From Candidatus Pacearchaeota archaeon (lineage in GTDB: Archaea > Nanobdellota > Nanobdellia > Pacearchaeales > GW2011-AR1), in contig JAFCES010000002.1 of NCBI GenBank assembly GCA_017609045.1, forward strand, positions 3,119-23,118: a DNA stretch of 20,000 nucleotides, given 5' to 3'. The position numbers and the translations under genes were made by a program. The notes beneath the pieces were generated by a model, which saw only the letters and a list, made by a program, of their open reading frames with translations, was not told the DNA's origin and did not search any database. Of the stretch, positions 8,261 to 15,644 are shown in pieces; within the stretch, counting starts at the first letter, position 1, and each line of letters opens with the position of its first letter.

Positions 8261-9010
8261 ATGGTTGAAGTTTCTGTAGTTATGCCGACTTACAACTCAG
8301 AAGAGCATATAGGAGAAGCTATAAAATCAGTTTTGAATCAAACTTTTTCTGATTGGGAGTTGATTATAGTGAATGATGATTCTACTGATTCTACTTTAAA
8401 AATAGCTAAAGAATTTGAAAAGAAAGATAAAAAAATTAGAGTTATAAGCCATAGAAAAAATAAAGGAAGAGCAGCTGCTCTTAATACTGGAATTAACAAA
8501 GCTAAGGGAAAATACATATCTTTTCTTGACGCGGATGATATTTATTTTAAAAATAAGCTTGAAAGACAAGTGAAATTTCTGGAAAAAAATAAACAGATAG
8601 ATATGATTTATGGTCGAGCTAGATATTTTGGCGATGTAGAGGGTGAGAGCAAGGTATTGGATAGCACAAAAGTTAACTTAAGAAGAAAACTTGTGGAAGC
8701 GAAAGCTAAACTAGAAACCGGACAGAAAGTGCATAAAATTTTTGGTGTTAAAGGAATTATTGCCAGTTGTTCCGTAATGTTGAGAAGGAAAGTATTTAAA
8801 AAATGCAAGTTCGATGAAAATCTAAGGAACTCTGAAGATTATGATTTTTGGTTTCAAGTTATAGGCAAAGGGTTTAAAATTAAAAATTTAAATAAAAATT
8901 TTTATTATTACAGAGTTCACAAGAAAGGAAAATCAAGAAATAAAAAGAATATGCTTATTGCTGGAGAATACATAAAAGAAAAATTAAAAAAAGGGAAATA
9001 TTTTGATTAA
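8261..9010 (+). CDS. GT2-family (GT-A) glycosyltransferase
   Basis: The 249-residue product starts MVEVSVVMPTYNSEEHI, the typical opening of GT2 enzymes. A nucleotide-binding VNDDSTD (38-44) and a metal-binding DADD (90-93, LDADDIYF) follow, and near the end SEDYDFW is a GT2-type acceptor/base motif. It has no membrane helices, so it is probably a cytosolic enzyme transferring sugar to a lipid- or protein-linked glycan. I chose the ATG at 8261 over a TTG at 8255: the ATG sits 2 bases after the GT4 stop and gives the family-like N-terminus. Strong operon coupling with the GT4 gene is implied by the spacing. Confidence 0.9.
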   Translation: MVEVSVVMPTYNSEEHIGEAIKSVLNQTFSDWELIIVNDDSTDSTLKIAKEFEKKDKKIRVISHRKNKGRAAALNTGINKAKGKYISFLDADDIYFKNKLERQVKFLEKNKQIDMIYGRARYFGDVEGESKVLDSTKVNLRRKLVEAKAKLETGQKVHKIFGVKGIIASCSVMLRRKVFKKCKFDENLRNSEDYDFWFQVIGKGFKIKNLNKNFYYYRVHKKGKSRNKKNMLIAGEYIKEKLKKGKYFD

Positions 9011-9015
9011 AAAAC

Positions 9016-9023
9016 TTTATAAA
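9016..9023 (+). promoter_or_regulatory. TATA box for the membrane-protein gene
   Basis: TTTATAAA lies about 32 bases before the ATG at 9052, just after the GT2 stop at 9010. A purine-rich GAAAGAGGG precedes the ATG and may act as a weak ribosome-binding site. This gives the downstream gene its own promoter rather than relying on GT read-through. Confidence 0.6.
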
Positions 9024-9051
9024 CACCTCTTCACTTTTGAAAGAGGGAAAA

Positions 9052-9630
9052 ATGCTCGTTTATGGTTTACTTTCTACTTTATCGGGAAAATTTCCAATTA
9101 GAGATATAAACCTCTTTATTATCAATCTTATTCTCGCTGCTGTTTTGATTATTGTGGGTATATTCTTAGGAAAGTTTGTTAAATTTATAATAAGGAAAGG
9201 TATAGAGAAGGCAGGGGTAGAAAGAACAACAAAAAAGAGTTTTATAGAATTATTCCTCACAGTAATTAAGTGGAGTATTTATATACTCTTTATTAGTTTA
9301 GCTTTAGACCAACTCGGAATACCTCAACTAACAAGCTGGTTAACCTCTACACTTGTAGTTATTCCAGCTTTGGTTGGAGCTTTAATTTTAATAGGGATGG
9401 GTTTTGCCATCGCTATATATTTGAGAGATTTAATTGAAGAAAGCAATATAATTGGTTGGCAGGTTTTAAGTACGATTTTCTTTTATTTTGTTCTTTATGT
9501 TTTCATGATTTTTGCTATAAAAACAGTTCTTATTGGTCAGGACAAAGAGACTGTAAACATTATAATAATTATTCTAACAGCTGTTGTTGGAGCAGCTGTT
9601 GCTTATTGGCATGTTAGGGAAAAGAAGTAA
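9052..9630 (+). CDS. Five-helix membrane protein resembling the membrane part of MscS-type channels
   Basis: The 192-residue product is strongly hydrophobic, with segments at about 19-47, 68-88, 98-125, 138-162 and 166-186. The first is followed by a basic stretch (KFVKFIIRKGIEKAG) and the third (LVVIPALVGALILIGMGFAI) is Gly/Ala-rich, ending in a YLRDLIEES loop. This resembles the conserved helix and pore-lining region of small mechanosensitive-channel relatives. The soluble beta domain of true MscS is absent and two helices take its place. I selected ATG 9052 over a TTG at 9037 because of the TATA box and AGAGGG spacing. The gene is convergent with the UBA-like gene, with 2 bases between stops. 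Channel function is an inference. Confidence 0.7.
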   Translation: MLVYGLLSTLSGKFPIRDINLFIINLILAAVLIIVGIFLGKFVKFIIRKGIEKAGVERTTKKSFIELFLTVIKWSIYILFISLALDQLGIPQLTSWLTSTLVVIPALVGALILIGMGFAIAIYLRDLIEESNIIGWQVLSTIFFYFVLYVFMIFAIKTVLIGQDKETVNIIIIILTAVVGAAVAYWHVREKK

Positions 9631-9632
9631 AG

Positions 9633-9983
9633 TTAGGTAAAAATATTCTTTAAGAAATTTATTATCTCCTCTTTTAGAAAATATGAGGCAGCTAAAAATC
9701 CTAACAGAATTATAAAGATAATAATTAATATTATGATTAAAGTTCTTTTCTTTGATTTTTTTGGGGGTAGTTCTGGAATTTTTTCTGATATTTCTACCTC
9801 GGGAGCTTTTGGTTCAGATGGTTCTGGAAATTTAGTTATAACTCCTCTACCAAGAGAAGCTACTGCTTCTTCTACCTCTTCTTTACTATAGCCTGCATTA
9901 ATAAAAGTCTGCTTGGCTTGTTCTAGAGTCTCACCTCTCTCTATGGCATTTTTTATTCCTGCGAAAATTTCCTTTTTTGTCAT
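9633..9983 (-). CDS. Small UBA-like helical domain protein with C-terminal membrane anchor
   Basis: From the ATG at 9983 the product has 116 residues. Residues 1-45 form a predicted three-helix unit with TLEQAKQTFINAGYSKEEVEEA (written here as one motif, about 19-40), whose central GYS/EEVEEA pattern resembles UBA/CUE-type folds. A Pro/Glu/Lys-rich linker (about 50-78) leads to one membrane helix (about 81-103) and a short amphipathic tail. There is no signal peptide, so the UBA-like part should face the cytosol. The start codon lies 2 bases after the RNase J stop, so the two are almost certainly cotranscribed. An upstream in-frame ATG at 10025 would overlap RNase J and is less likely. I do not recognise a characterised family. 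Confidence 0.75.
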   Translation of the reverse strand: MTKKEIFAGIKNAIERGETLEQAKQTFINAGYSKEEVEEAVASLGRGVITKFPEPSEPKAPEVEISEKIPELPPKKSKKRTLIIILIIIFIILLGFLAASYFLKEEIINFLKNIFT

Positions 9984-9985
9984 TT

Positions 9986-11320
9986 TTAAATCTTTATGTT
10001 CTGAAGATTTTGCATAATATGGCAATCCTTTCCTAATTTGTAACCTAATTCCCCTGCAAGCTCGGCCAAAGCAGAGAGTTTAGGCAGGTCGCCATGAGCA
10101 GGGATTATATGTTCTGGGTTTACCATATTTATAAAATCTCTTAAATCTTCTCTTCCTGCATGCCCAGAAACATGAACCTCATTGAAAATCCTTACTCCTT
10201 TTTGTTTTAATCTTTTTTCCAACTGGCCTTTATTGGCTATGTTTATTTCTGAAGGAATCGTTTTTGAGGAGAAGATAACTTGATCTGTAGGAAAAAGGCG
10301 GAGAGGAGTCTCGTTTCTAGCTATCCTATCAAGTATACTTCCTGGCTCACCCTGATGTCCTGTACAAACCACAAGATACTTATCTTTATTCTTGTTAACT
10401 TTTTTAAGGGCAGAGTTAACCTGTTTCCTATAACTTAACAGGGAGATATCTTTTTTAAAAGGACATAGCCTTACTTTTATGGCGGCTGAAACATATTTAT
10501 TAAGGCTTCTTCCAACAAAAACTATTCTTCTATTCAATTTTTTACCAAAGTCAACTATGCTCTTTAATCTGGCAATATGTGAAGAGAAGGTAGTGATTAG
10601 CATTCCTGAATTTTCATTGTCTATAGTCAACATCACATCTTCTAATAAACTCCTTGCTACCTTTTCTGAAGGTGTTTTCCTCTCACTAGAGGCATATAAA
10701 CTTTCTACAATTAGAGCTTTAACATTTTCTTTTGCTATTTTTTTAATTGCTTCATAATTGGGTTTTTTCCCGAGTTGTGGAGAATCATCAAACTTAAAAT
10801 CATTTGCGTATAAAACAATTCCTTCTTTAGTATGTAATGCTATCAAACTTGTCTGTAAAGTTGAATGAGTTATATTGATAAACTCAACTTTATAATTTTT
10901 TTCTCCTCTAACTGTATAGGAAGAGTTTGGCTGTATGGTTCTTATTCTATTTCTGAGCTTTAGTTTTTCATCTCTTAACAGAGTTTTTAAGACTTCTATT
11001 GTAAATGGAGAAGATACAATTTCCGCATTATATCTATTTCCTATATATGGTACTGCTCCTATATGGTCGAGATGTGCGTGGGAAACTAGAATGGCTCTAA
11101 CTTTCTTCCTCAATCCTTTTTTATCTAAAATTGTGTCTTCGGGAATCCCTCCTATTCTTCTTAATCTTTTTTCATTCATTGAGTTTCTTTCTTCTTGCTC
11201 CAACTCCACAATCGGAGGCAAATGTAAACCTGAATCAAAAATAATTGCATCATTTCCTACTTCAACAGCAGTCATATTTTTTCCTACTTCATTATAGCCA
11301 CCGATAGTATGAATCCTCAT
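9986..11320 (-). CDS. rnj: Archaeal RNase J (beta-CASP 5'-3' exoribonuclease)
   Basis: The 444-residue protein has an N-terminal metallo-beta-lactamase start typical of RNase J (MRIHTIGGYNEVGKNM). Motif 2 is HAHLDH (81-86), with a motif-4 Asp174 (YANDFKFDDSP). Beta-CASP motif A is Glu206 (IVESLYA), motif B His387 (VSGHAGREDL) and motif C His409 (PAHGDLP). A TGHQGEPGS segment at 320-328 matches the family RNA-binding loop. It lacks the C-terminal domain of bacterial RNase J, as expected for euryarchaeal-type enzymes. It should degrade RNA from 5' ends, complementing the exosome encoded 3 kb away. A palindromic ATTTAAAT lies about 32 bases upstream of the ATG on the minus strand. The next gene downstream starts 2 bases after its stop. 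Confidence 0.95.
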   Translation of the reverse strand: MRIHTIGGYNEVGKNMTAVEVGNDAIIFDSGLHLPPIVELEQEERNSMNEKRLRRIGGIPEDTILDKKGLRKKVRAILVSHAHLDHIGAVPYIGNRYNAEIVSSPFTIEVLKTLLRDEKLKLRNRIRTIQPNSSYTVRGEKNYKVEFINITHSTLQTSLIALHTKEGIVLYANDFKFDDSPQLGKKPNYEAIKKIAKENVKALIVESLYASSERKTPSEKVARSLLEDVMLTIDNENSGMLITTFSSHIARLKSIVDFGKKLNRRIVFVGRSLNKYVSAAIKVRLCPFKKDISLLSYRKQVNSALKKVNKNKDKYLVVCTGHQGEPGSILDRIARNETPLRLFPTDQVIFSSKTIPSEINIANKGQLEKRLKQKGVRIFNEVHVSGHAGREDLRDFINMVNPEHIIPAHGDLPKLSALAELAGELGYKLGKDCHIMQNLQNIKI

Positions 11321-11348
11321 TTTTCTCTAAATTAAAAGAGAAAAGAGG

Positions 11349-11356
11349 ATTTAAAT
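11349..11356 (-). promoter_or_regulatory. TATA-like element for RNase J
   Basis: ATTTAAAT is centred about 32 bases before the RNase J ATG, within an otherwise purine-rich GAGGATTTAAATACC context. The predicted transcript start is around 11326, leaving a leader of only a few bases. Confidence 0.45.
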
Positions 11357-11386
11357 ACCTTATCAAAAAGTTTTTTAAGCTTGAAA

Positions 11387-11404
11387 TCTATGTTTTAACA
11401 TAGA
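11387..11404. repeat. Hairpin/inverted repeat in the RNase J-pop5 divergent region
   Basis: TCTATGTT and AACATAGA are exact inverted copies separated by two T residues. The right arm is also part of the 11-base direct repeat described separately (second copy at 11461-11471). It could be a regulator site or the hairpin of an unseen transcript. No T-run follows it on the plus strand, so an intrinsic terminator is not indicated. Confidence 0.4.
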
Positions 11405-11471
11405 GGAACGAAGAGGTGTAAAAAAAAGAAGCAAAATAAGACTATAATCAAAAACTTTTATTTAACATAGA
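11394..11471 (+). repeat. 11-base direct repeat TTTAACATAGA (two copies)
   Basis: Exact copies lie at 11394-11404 and 11461-11471, 67 bases apart, in the non-coding region between RNase J and pop5. The remainder of 11321-11562 (242 bases) shows TATA-like stretches at 11455-11464 and 11484-11492, but I see no tRNA, no convincing box C/D RNA and no credible ORF. Confidence 0.5.
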
Positions 11472-11483
11472 TTTAATACAGAT

Positions 11484-11492
11484 TGTATAAAG
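11484..11492 (+). promoter_or_regulatory. Candidate TATA box for pop5
   Basis: TGTATAAAG would place transcription start near 11513, giving a leader of about 50 bases before ATG 11563. An alternative CTTTTATTTA lies at 11455-11464, overlapping the second direct-repeat copy. Neither is decisive. Confidence 0.35.
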
Positions 11493-11562
11493 CAGCTAAC
11501 AAACTGTTATGATTGTTCTAATGATGGTGAGGAATTATGTATAACCAAAAAAGGCGGAGAAA

Positions 11563-11877
11563 ATGAGAGAGGATTTTGAAAAGAAAAAAATAATGAAAAG
11601 AAAAAAAGAAAAAAGTTTATTGCCTAGTCTAAGAGAGAAGAAAAAGTACTTACTAATTGAGAAGACAAGCAAGGACAGAATAGAAAAGGCAGTTTTAGAT
11701 TATGTAGGTGTTTTGGGTTATGGAAAGGCTGCCCCGATGTGGGTGAAAGGGAAAGAGAATATTCTTGCTGTAAATAGGAAGGAGCTGGAAAAGGTAAAAG
11801 CAGCTCTTGAGTTGGATGGAATTAAAGTGAGGAGGGTTTCTGGGACTTTAAAGAGTTTTGAGGAGAAGAAAAAGTAA
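11563..11877 (+). CDS. rnp2: RNase P protein component 2 (Pop5/Rpp14 family)
   Basis: The 104-residue protein contains the diagnostic Pop5 opening LLPSLREKKKYLLIE (19-33). The later GKAAPMWVKGKENILAVNR (54-72) is a 19-residue stretch where the family has a beta strand with conserved W-K/N residues. The C-terminal helix and GTLKSF end also fit. It is a protein subunit of archaeal RNase P, which matures tRNA 5' ends. An internal ATG at 11593 would remove a basic decapeptide and give a more family-typical length. I kept 11563 because GGCGGAG sits just before it, but the choice is uncertain. Placement immediately before psmA matches the archaeal exosome/proteasome superoperon. Confidence 0.9.
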   Translation: MREDFEKKKIMKRKKEKSLLPSLREKKKYLLIEKTSKDRIEKAVLDYVGVLGYGKAAPMWVKGKENILAVNRKELEKVKAALELDGIKVRRVSGTLKSFEEKKK

Positions 11878-11886
11878 ACCATAAGC

Positions 11887-11894
11887 TTTATAAA
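11887..11894 (+). promoter_or_regulatory. TATA box upstream of psmA
   Basis: TTTATAAA lies just after the pop5 stop; transcription would begin near 11916, giving a leader of about 43 bases. A second site, the perfect 12-base palindrome TAATATATATTA at 11934-11945, is 14 bases before the ATG. It is flanked by GAGAGG (left) and CCTCTT (right), which can pair around it. An internal promoter for the psmA-exosome unit is likely. Confidence 0.6.
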
Positions 11895-11958
11895 TCCTAA
11901 AAAATTCTGGTTCTTGTGAGAGAGGAAAAAAGCTAATATATATTACCTCTTTTTAAAA

Positions 11959-12687
11959 ATGGTTGAAATTCCTATGGAAATGCAAAATCAAGTAATGGGT
12001 TATGATAGAACTGCCACTATGTTTTCTCCTGACGGGCATTTGTTACAGGTGGAGTATGCAGAGAAAACTGTCAGGCTTGGTTCAGCTAGCATAGGCTTTT
12101 CTTGTAAGGATGGTGTGGTGATAATAGCTGATAGGAGGATGAGAGATAAACTACTTGTAGAAAAATCAGCTAATAAGGTTTATGAGATTGATGAGCATAT
12201 TATGGCGTCTGCAGCTGGAATATTATCAGATGCCAGAGTGTTAGTTGAAAGAGCGCAGTTAGTTGCTCAACAACATCGCGTTACATATGACAGTCCGATA
12301 GATGTAGAGTCTGTGATTAAAGAAATTTCAAATCTTAAACAGATTTCTACACAGTATGGAGGAGTAAGACCTTTTGGGGTTTCTGTAATGGTAGCAGGAA
12401 TTTCTCAGAACAAACCAAAATTATTTGTGAGTGATGTAACAGGAAATTATTTTGGTTATATTGCCTCTGCTATTGGTGAGAATGATGAAAAAATTAAAGA
12501 ACTGTTAAGAGAAAAATATCAAGAAAAGACAAACACTGATGAGGCAATAAAGCTCGGCTTGAAAATTTTCAAAAAAATTTTAGGAAAAAATTTTGAGTTG
12601 GGAAGATTTGATGTTGGTATAATCACCATAGCTGAAAAAAAATTGAAGAGACCAGGGGAAGAAGAATTAAAAAAATATATGAAATAA
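11959..12687 (+). CDS. psmA: 20S proteasome alpha subunit
   Basis: The 242-residue protein begins with the alpha-type N-terminus: GYDRTATMFSPDGHLLQVEY (14-33) is the H0 helix and gate region that separates alpha from beta subunits. GSASIGFSCKDGVVIIADRR follows, and the tail has a GRFDVGIITIAEKKL strand. There is no N-terminal Thr nucleophile, as expected, since alpha rings gate substrate entry and dock regulatory ATPases. The last residues (YMK) do not show an HbYX motif, which belongs to the ATPase partner. It heads the sbds-rrp4-rrp41-rrp42 run, as in many archaea. Its beta partner is about 8.4 kb away on the other strand. Confidence 0.97.
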   Translation: MVEIPMEMQNQVMGYDRTATMFSPDGHLLQVEYAEKTVRLGSASIGFSCKDGVVIIADRRMRDKLLVEKSANKVYEIDEHIMASAAGILSDARVLVERAQLVAQQHRVTYDSPIDVESVIKEISNLKQISTQYGGVRPFGVSVMVAGISQNKPKLFVSDVTGNYFGYIASAIGENDEKIKELLREKYQEKTNTDEAIKLGLKIFKKILGKNFELGRFDVGIITIAEKKLKRPGEEELKKYMK

Positions 12688-12703
12688 GATTAGGAGCATT
12701 AAT

Positions 12704-13393
12704 ATGACAGAAGTAGAAGCAAGATTAAAAAGTAAAGGAAAAAATTTTGAGGTTCTTGTTGATGTGGATAAAGCTGTCCATTTTAAGAAGGGAGAAGGTA
12801 ATGTGAAAATAGAGGAAGTCTTGGCTGTAGATGATGTTTTCTATGACCTCAAAAAAGGTTTGAAGGCTTCTGATTCTGACTTGAAAGAGGCATTTGATAC
12901 TTCTGATGTGAAAGAAGTGGCTGAAAAAATTGTGAAACAAGGAGAAATTTTGTTGCCGGCGGAATATAGGAAAAAGAAACAGGAAGATAGAGTAAAACAA
13001 GTGATTGATTTTCTAGCGAGAAATGCTATAGATCCCACAACAGGAAATCCTCACTCAGAAAAGAGAATAGAGGAAGCTATAAAACAGTCTGGCATAAACA
13101 TAGAGGATAAACCAATAGAACAACAAATAAATAAAATAGCAAGTAAATTAAAGGAAACAATCCCTATAAAAATAGAAACGAAAAAACTTAAGATACTGGT
13201 TCCAGCAGCACATACCGGCAAAATCTACAATTTAATACAGGAGCATAAAGAAAAAGAAGAGTGGCTTAATAACGGTGACTTACAATGTATAATTAATCTT
13301 CCTGCTGGTTTGGAAATGGATTTTTATGATAAGCTAAATGCCATAACTCATGGTTCTGCAATAGTGGAGGAAATAAAGGAAAAGGAAGAATGA
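12704..13393 (+). CDS. sbds: SBDS/Sdo1 ribosome maturation factor
   Basis: This 229-residue protein has the three SBDS domains. The N-terminal domain includes FEVLVDVDKAVHFKKGEG (15-32) and DVFYDLKKGLKASDSDL (44-60). A central helical domain carries FLARNAIDPTTGNPHSEKR (83-101), and a ferredoxin-like C-terminal domain has KLKILVPAAHTGKIY (162-176). Its eukaryotic homologue releases eIF6 from the 60S subunit with an EF-2-like GTPase; in archaea the location in the exosome operon suggests a ribosome/RNA quality role. The length is standard for the family. It starts 16 bases after psmA and ends overlapping rrp4 by 4 bases (ATGA). Confidence 0.96.
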   Translation: MTEVEARLKSKGKNFEVLVDVDKAVHFKKGEGNVKIEEVLAVDDVFYDLKKGLKASDSDLKEAFDTSDVKEVAEKIVKQGEILLPAEYRKKKQEDRVKQVIDFLARNAIDPTTGNPHSEKRIEEAIKQSGINIEDKPIEQQINKIASKLKETIPIKIETKKLKILVPAAHTGKIYNLIQEHKEKEEWLNNGDLQCIINLPAGLEMDFYDKLNAITHGSAIVEEIKEKEE

Positions 13394-14118
13394 TAGCTGA
13401 GAAAAAAATTATAAAACAAAAAGTAGACGAGGAAAGGGAAGGGAAGAAAAAGAAAAGAGAGATTGCAATTCCTGGAGAGAAAATTGTTTCAGGAAAAGAG
13501 TACCTGCCAGGAGACGGCACGGTGAGGGAAAAAGATGATATTGTAGCAAGAAGATTTGGTCTAGCTGATATTTCAGGAAGGCTCGTAAAAGTAATCCCTT
13601 TGTCTGGAATTTATATGCCAAGGGTAGGGAATATTGTAATAGGTAGAGTGGAAGATGTAACTTTTAATGGGTGGATTCTTGATTTAAAATCTCCTTATTC
13701 TTCTTTTCTCTCAGTTTCAGAGTGTCCGAGATATATAAAAGGAGATCTGACGGAGTATTATGATATAGGAGATGTGTTAGCTTGTAAAGTAGTTTCTGTG
13801 AAGCATAAAAGTATAGACCTTACGATTAAGGATAGGGGATTAGGAAAATTAGATAAAGGGCTTATTATCCACATAAACTCAAATAAAGTTCCAAGAGTAA
13901 TAGGAAGAGAAGGTTCTATGATAAAGATGATTAAAGATGAGACTGGATGTGAAATTACAGTTGGCCAAAACGGTGTTGTATGGATTTCTGGTAGTAAGGT
14001 GGAAGATGAATTAAAAGCGAAAGAGGCTGTTCTTTTTGTTGCTAATAAAAGTTATATTGAAGGCTTGACAGATAAAGTAAAAAAGTTTTTTGAAGGGAAG
14101 AGAGGAGGGAAGAAATAA
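13390..14118 (+). CDS. rrp4: Exosome cap subunit Rrp4
   Basis: The 242-residue product has a Lys/Glu-rich head (1-24) and an N-terminal beta domain (about 25-70, IAIPGEKIVSG). An S1 RNA-binding domain follows (about 77-147, with GRVEDVTFNGWILDL), then a KH domain (about 155-225) whose GxxG loop is IGREGS (171-176). Rrp4 forms the three-fold cap on the Rrp41-Rrp42 ring, recruits RNA and favours poly(A)-rich substrates. The other cap protein, Csl4, is not in the window. The ATG overlaps the sbds stop (ATGA) and rrp41 follows after 6 bases. Confidence 0.96.
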   Translation: MIAEKKIIKQKVDEEREGKKKKREIAIPGEKIVSGKEYLPGDGTVREKDDIVARRFGLADISGRLVKVIPLSGIYMPRVGNIVIGRVEDVTFNGWILDLKSPYSSFLSVSECPRYIKGDLTEYYDIGDVLACKVVSVKHKSIDLTIKDRGLGKLDKGLIIHINSNKVPRVIGREGSMIKMIKDETGCEITVGQNGVVWISGSKVEDELKAKEAVLFVANKSYIEGLTDKVKKFFEGKRGGKK

Positions 14119-14124
14119 GATAAG

Positions 14125-14829
14125 ATGGCATACACAAAAAGAATTGATGGGAGAAAGTTTAATGAGACAAGGAAGATGGAGGCTAAAGTAAATATAATCA
14201 AGAATGCTGATGGTTCTGCTTTATTCAGATTTGGAGATACTATAGCTATCGCAGCTGTTTATGGCCCAAAACCACTACATCCACAACACCTGCGAAATCC
14301 TGAGAAGGGTTTACTAAGATGCAATTATGATATGATATCTTTCTCAGTTTCAGAGAGGAAAAGGCCCGGCCCTACACGTAGAAGTCAGGAGATAAGTAAG
14401 GTTAGTGAATGGGCTCTTACACCAATTGTTGAGTTAGAAAAATACCCTAATACTGTCATTGATGTCCATATTATAGTATTACAGGCTAATGCTTCAACAA
14501 GATGTGCTGGGATAAATGCTGCAGCTTTGGCTCTTGCTAACGCAGGAATTCCTATGAAACAGCTCGTTTCTTCGGTATCTGTTGGGAAAATTGATAAGAA
14601 GGTGGTTGTTGACTTAATTAAAGAAGAAGAAGACTACAGAGAAGGAGAGGGCTCTACGGATATTCCTCTTGCTTTCTTATCTAAATCTGGAGAGATTTCA
14701 TTATTACAATTAGATGGAAAAATTAGACCTAAAGAATTAGACGAGGCCATTAAGATAGGTAGAGAAGCAAGTAAGGAAGTTTATGAAATTCAAAAGAGGG
14801 CTTTGAAAGCTGTTGGGGAGGAAAAATGA
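14125..14829 (+). CDS. rrp41: Exosome catalytic subunit Rrp41 (RNase PH fold)
   Basis: The 234-residue RNase PH-type protein carries the phosphorolysis features of active archaeal Rrp41. These are RIDGRKFNETRKM at the N-terminus, GPTRRSQEIS (82-91, phosphate/RNA Arg pair 85-86) and the acidic catalytic segment ending in Asp179 (GEGSTDIPLAF). It degrades RNA 3'-5' with phosphate and can add heteropolymeric tails in reverse. It assembles as a hexameric ring with Rrp42. It is 4-base overlapped by rrp42, so a balanced subunit supply by translational coupling is likely. Confidence 0.97.
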   Translation: MAYTKRIDGRKFNETRKMEAKVNIIKNADGSALFRFGDTIAIAAVYGPKPLHPQHLRNPEKGLLRCNYDMISFSVSERKRPGPTRRSQEISKVSEWALTPIVELEKYPNTVIDVHIIVLQANASTRCAGINAAALALANAGIPMKQLVSSVSVGKIDKKVVVDLIKEEEDYREGEGSTDIPLAFLSKSGEISLLQLDGKIRPKELDEAIKIGREASKEVYEIQKRALKAVGEEK

Positions 14830-15644
14830 AAATTTCGGATTTAATGAAAAAAAGAATACAAGAATTTTTAGATGAAGAGAAAAGATTTGATAATCGTAAG
14901 TTGCTTGAATTTAGGAAAATAGAAATAGAAACAGGGGTAAGTAAAAATGCAGAAGGCTCGGCTAGAGTTAAGATAGGAGATACTGAGGTTATAGCTGGCG
15001 TGAAGATAGATGTTACTGAACCCTACACTGATCATGAAGATGAGGGCACTTTAATGGTTGTAGCAGAACTCCTTCCTCTTTCCTCTCCGCACTTTGAGCC
15101 AGGGCCTCCAAGAATAGAGGCTATCGAACTGGCAAGGATTGTAGACAGAGGTCTTAGAGAGTCTGGATTTATTGATTTTAAAAAATTATGTGTGAAAAAG
15201 GGGGAAAAAGTTTTTGGTGTTTGTGTTGATATCTATAGTATAAATAATGATGGTAACCTAATTGATGCGAGCTGTTTGGCTGCTGTCTCAGCTTTAAAAA
15301 CAGCAAGAATGCCTAAGTATGATACTAAATTAGAAAGGATTAAATATGGTGAGTTAACATCAAAAGGATTACCTTTAACTAAAAACTTACCTTTAACTAT
15401 AACATTCCATAAAATAGGAGAAAAAATTTTAATAGACCCTTCCAGTGAGGAAGAAGAAACTAGCGAAGGAAGAATATCATTTGCTTTATCAAGAAACCCT
15501 GGAAAAAAAGAGGATATAGTAATAAATGCTATACAAAAAGGCAATCCAAAAACTTTTGAAGAAAAGGAAATCTTTGAAATAGCTGAGCTAGCAGTAGAAA
15601 AATTTAAAGAACTTGAAAAGAGAATAAAAACAAAAGAAAAATGA
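14826..15644 (+). CDS. rrp42: Exosome structural subunit Rrp42 (RNase PH fold)
   Basis: This 272-residue RNase PH homologue is the Rrp42 partner. It has an N-terminal helix-rich lead (ISDLMKKRIQEFLDEEKRFD), then GVSKNAEGSARVKIGDTEVI (about 38-57), and LPLSSPHFEPGPPRIEAIEL where Rrp41 has the Arg-Arg phosphate motif. The catalytic Asp context is replaced (IDPSSEEEETSEGRISFAL), as expected for the non-catalytic subunit that still shapes the RNA channel. The start overlaps the rrp41 stop (ATGA), and its own stop overlaps the rpoK start in the same way. Confidence 0.96.
   Translation: MKISDLMKKRIQEFLDEEKRFDNRKLLEFRKIEIETGVSKNAEGSARVKIGDTEVIAGVKIDVTEPYTDHEDEGTLMVVAELLPLSSPHFEPGPPRIEAIELARIVDRGLRESGFIDFKKLCVKKGEKVFGVCVDIYSINNDGNLIDASCLAAVSALKTARMPKYDTKLERIKYGELTSKGLPLTKNLPLTITFHKIGEKILIDPSSEEEETSEGRISFALSRNPGKKEDIVINAIQKGNPKTFEEKEIFEIAELAVEKFKELEKRIKTKEK

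Noticed and set aside
11509..11562. Box C-like ATGATGG suggesting a C/D-box guide RNA before pop5
   Set aside because: No box D (CTGA) follows at suitable spacing and the C box is imperfect.
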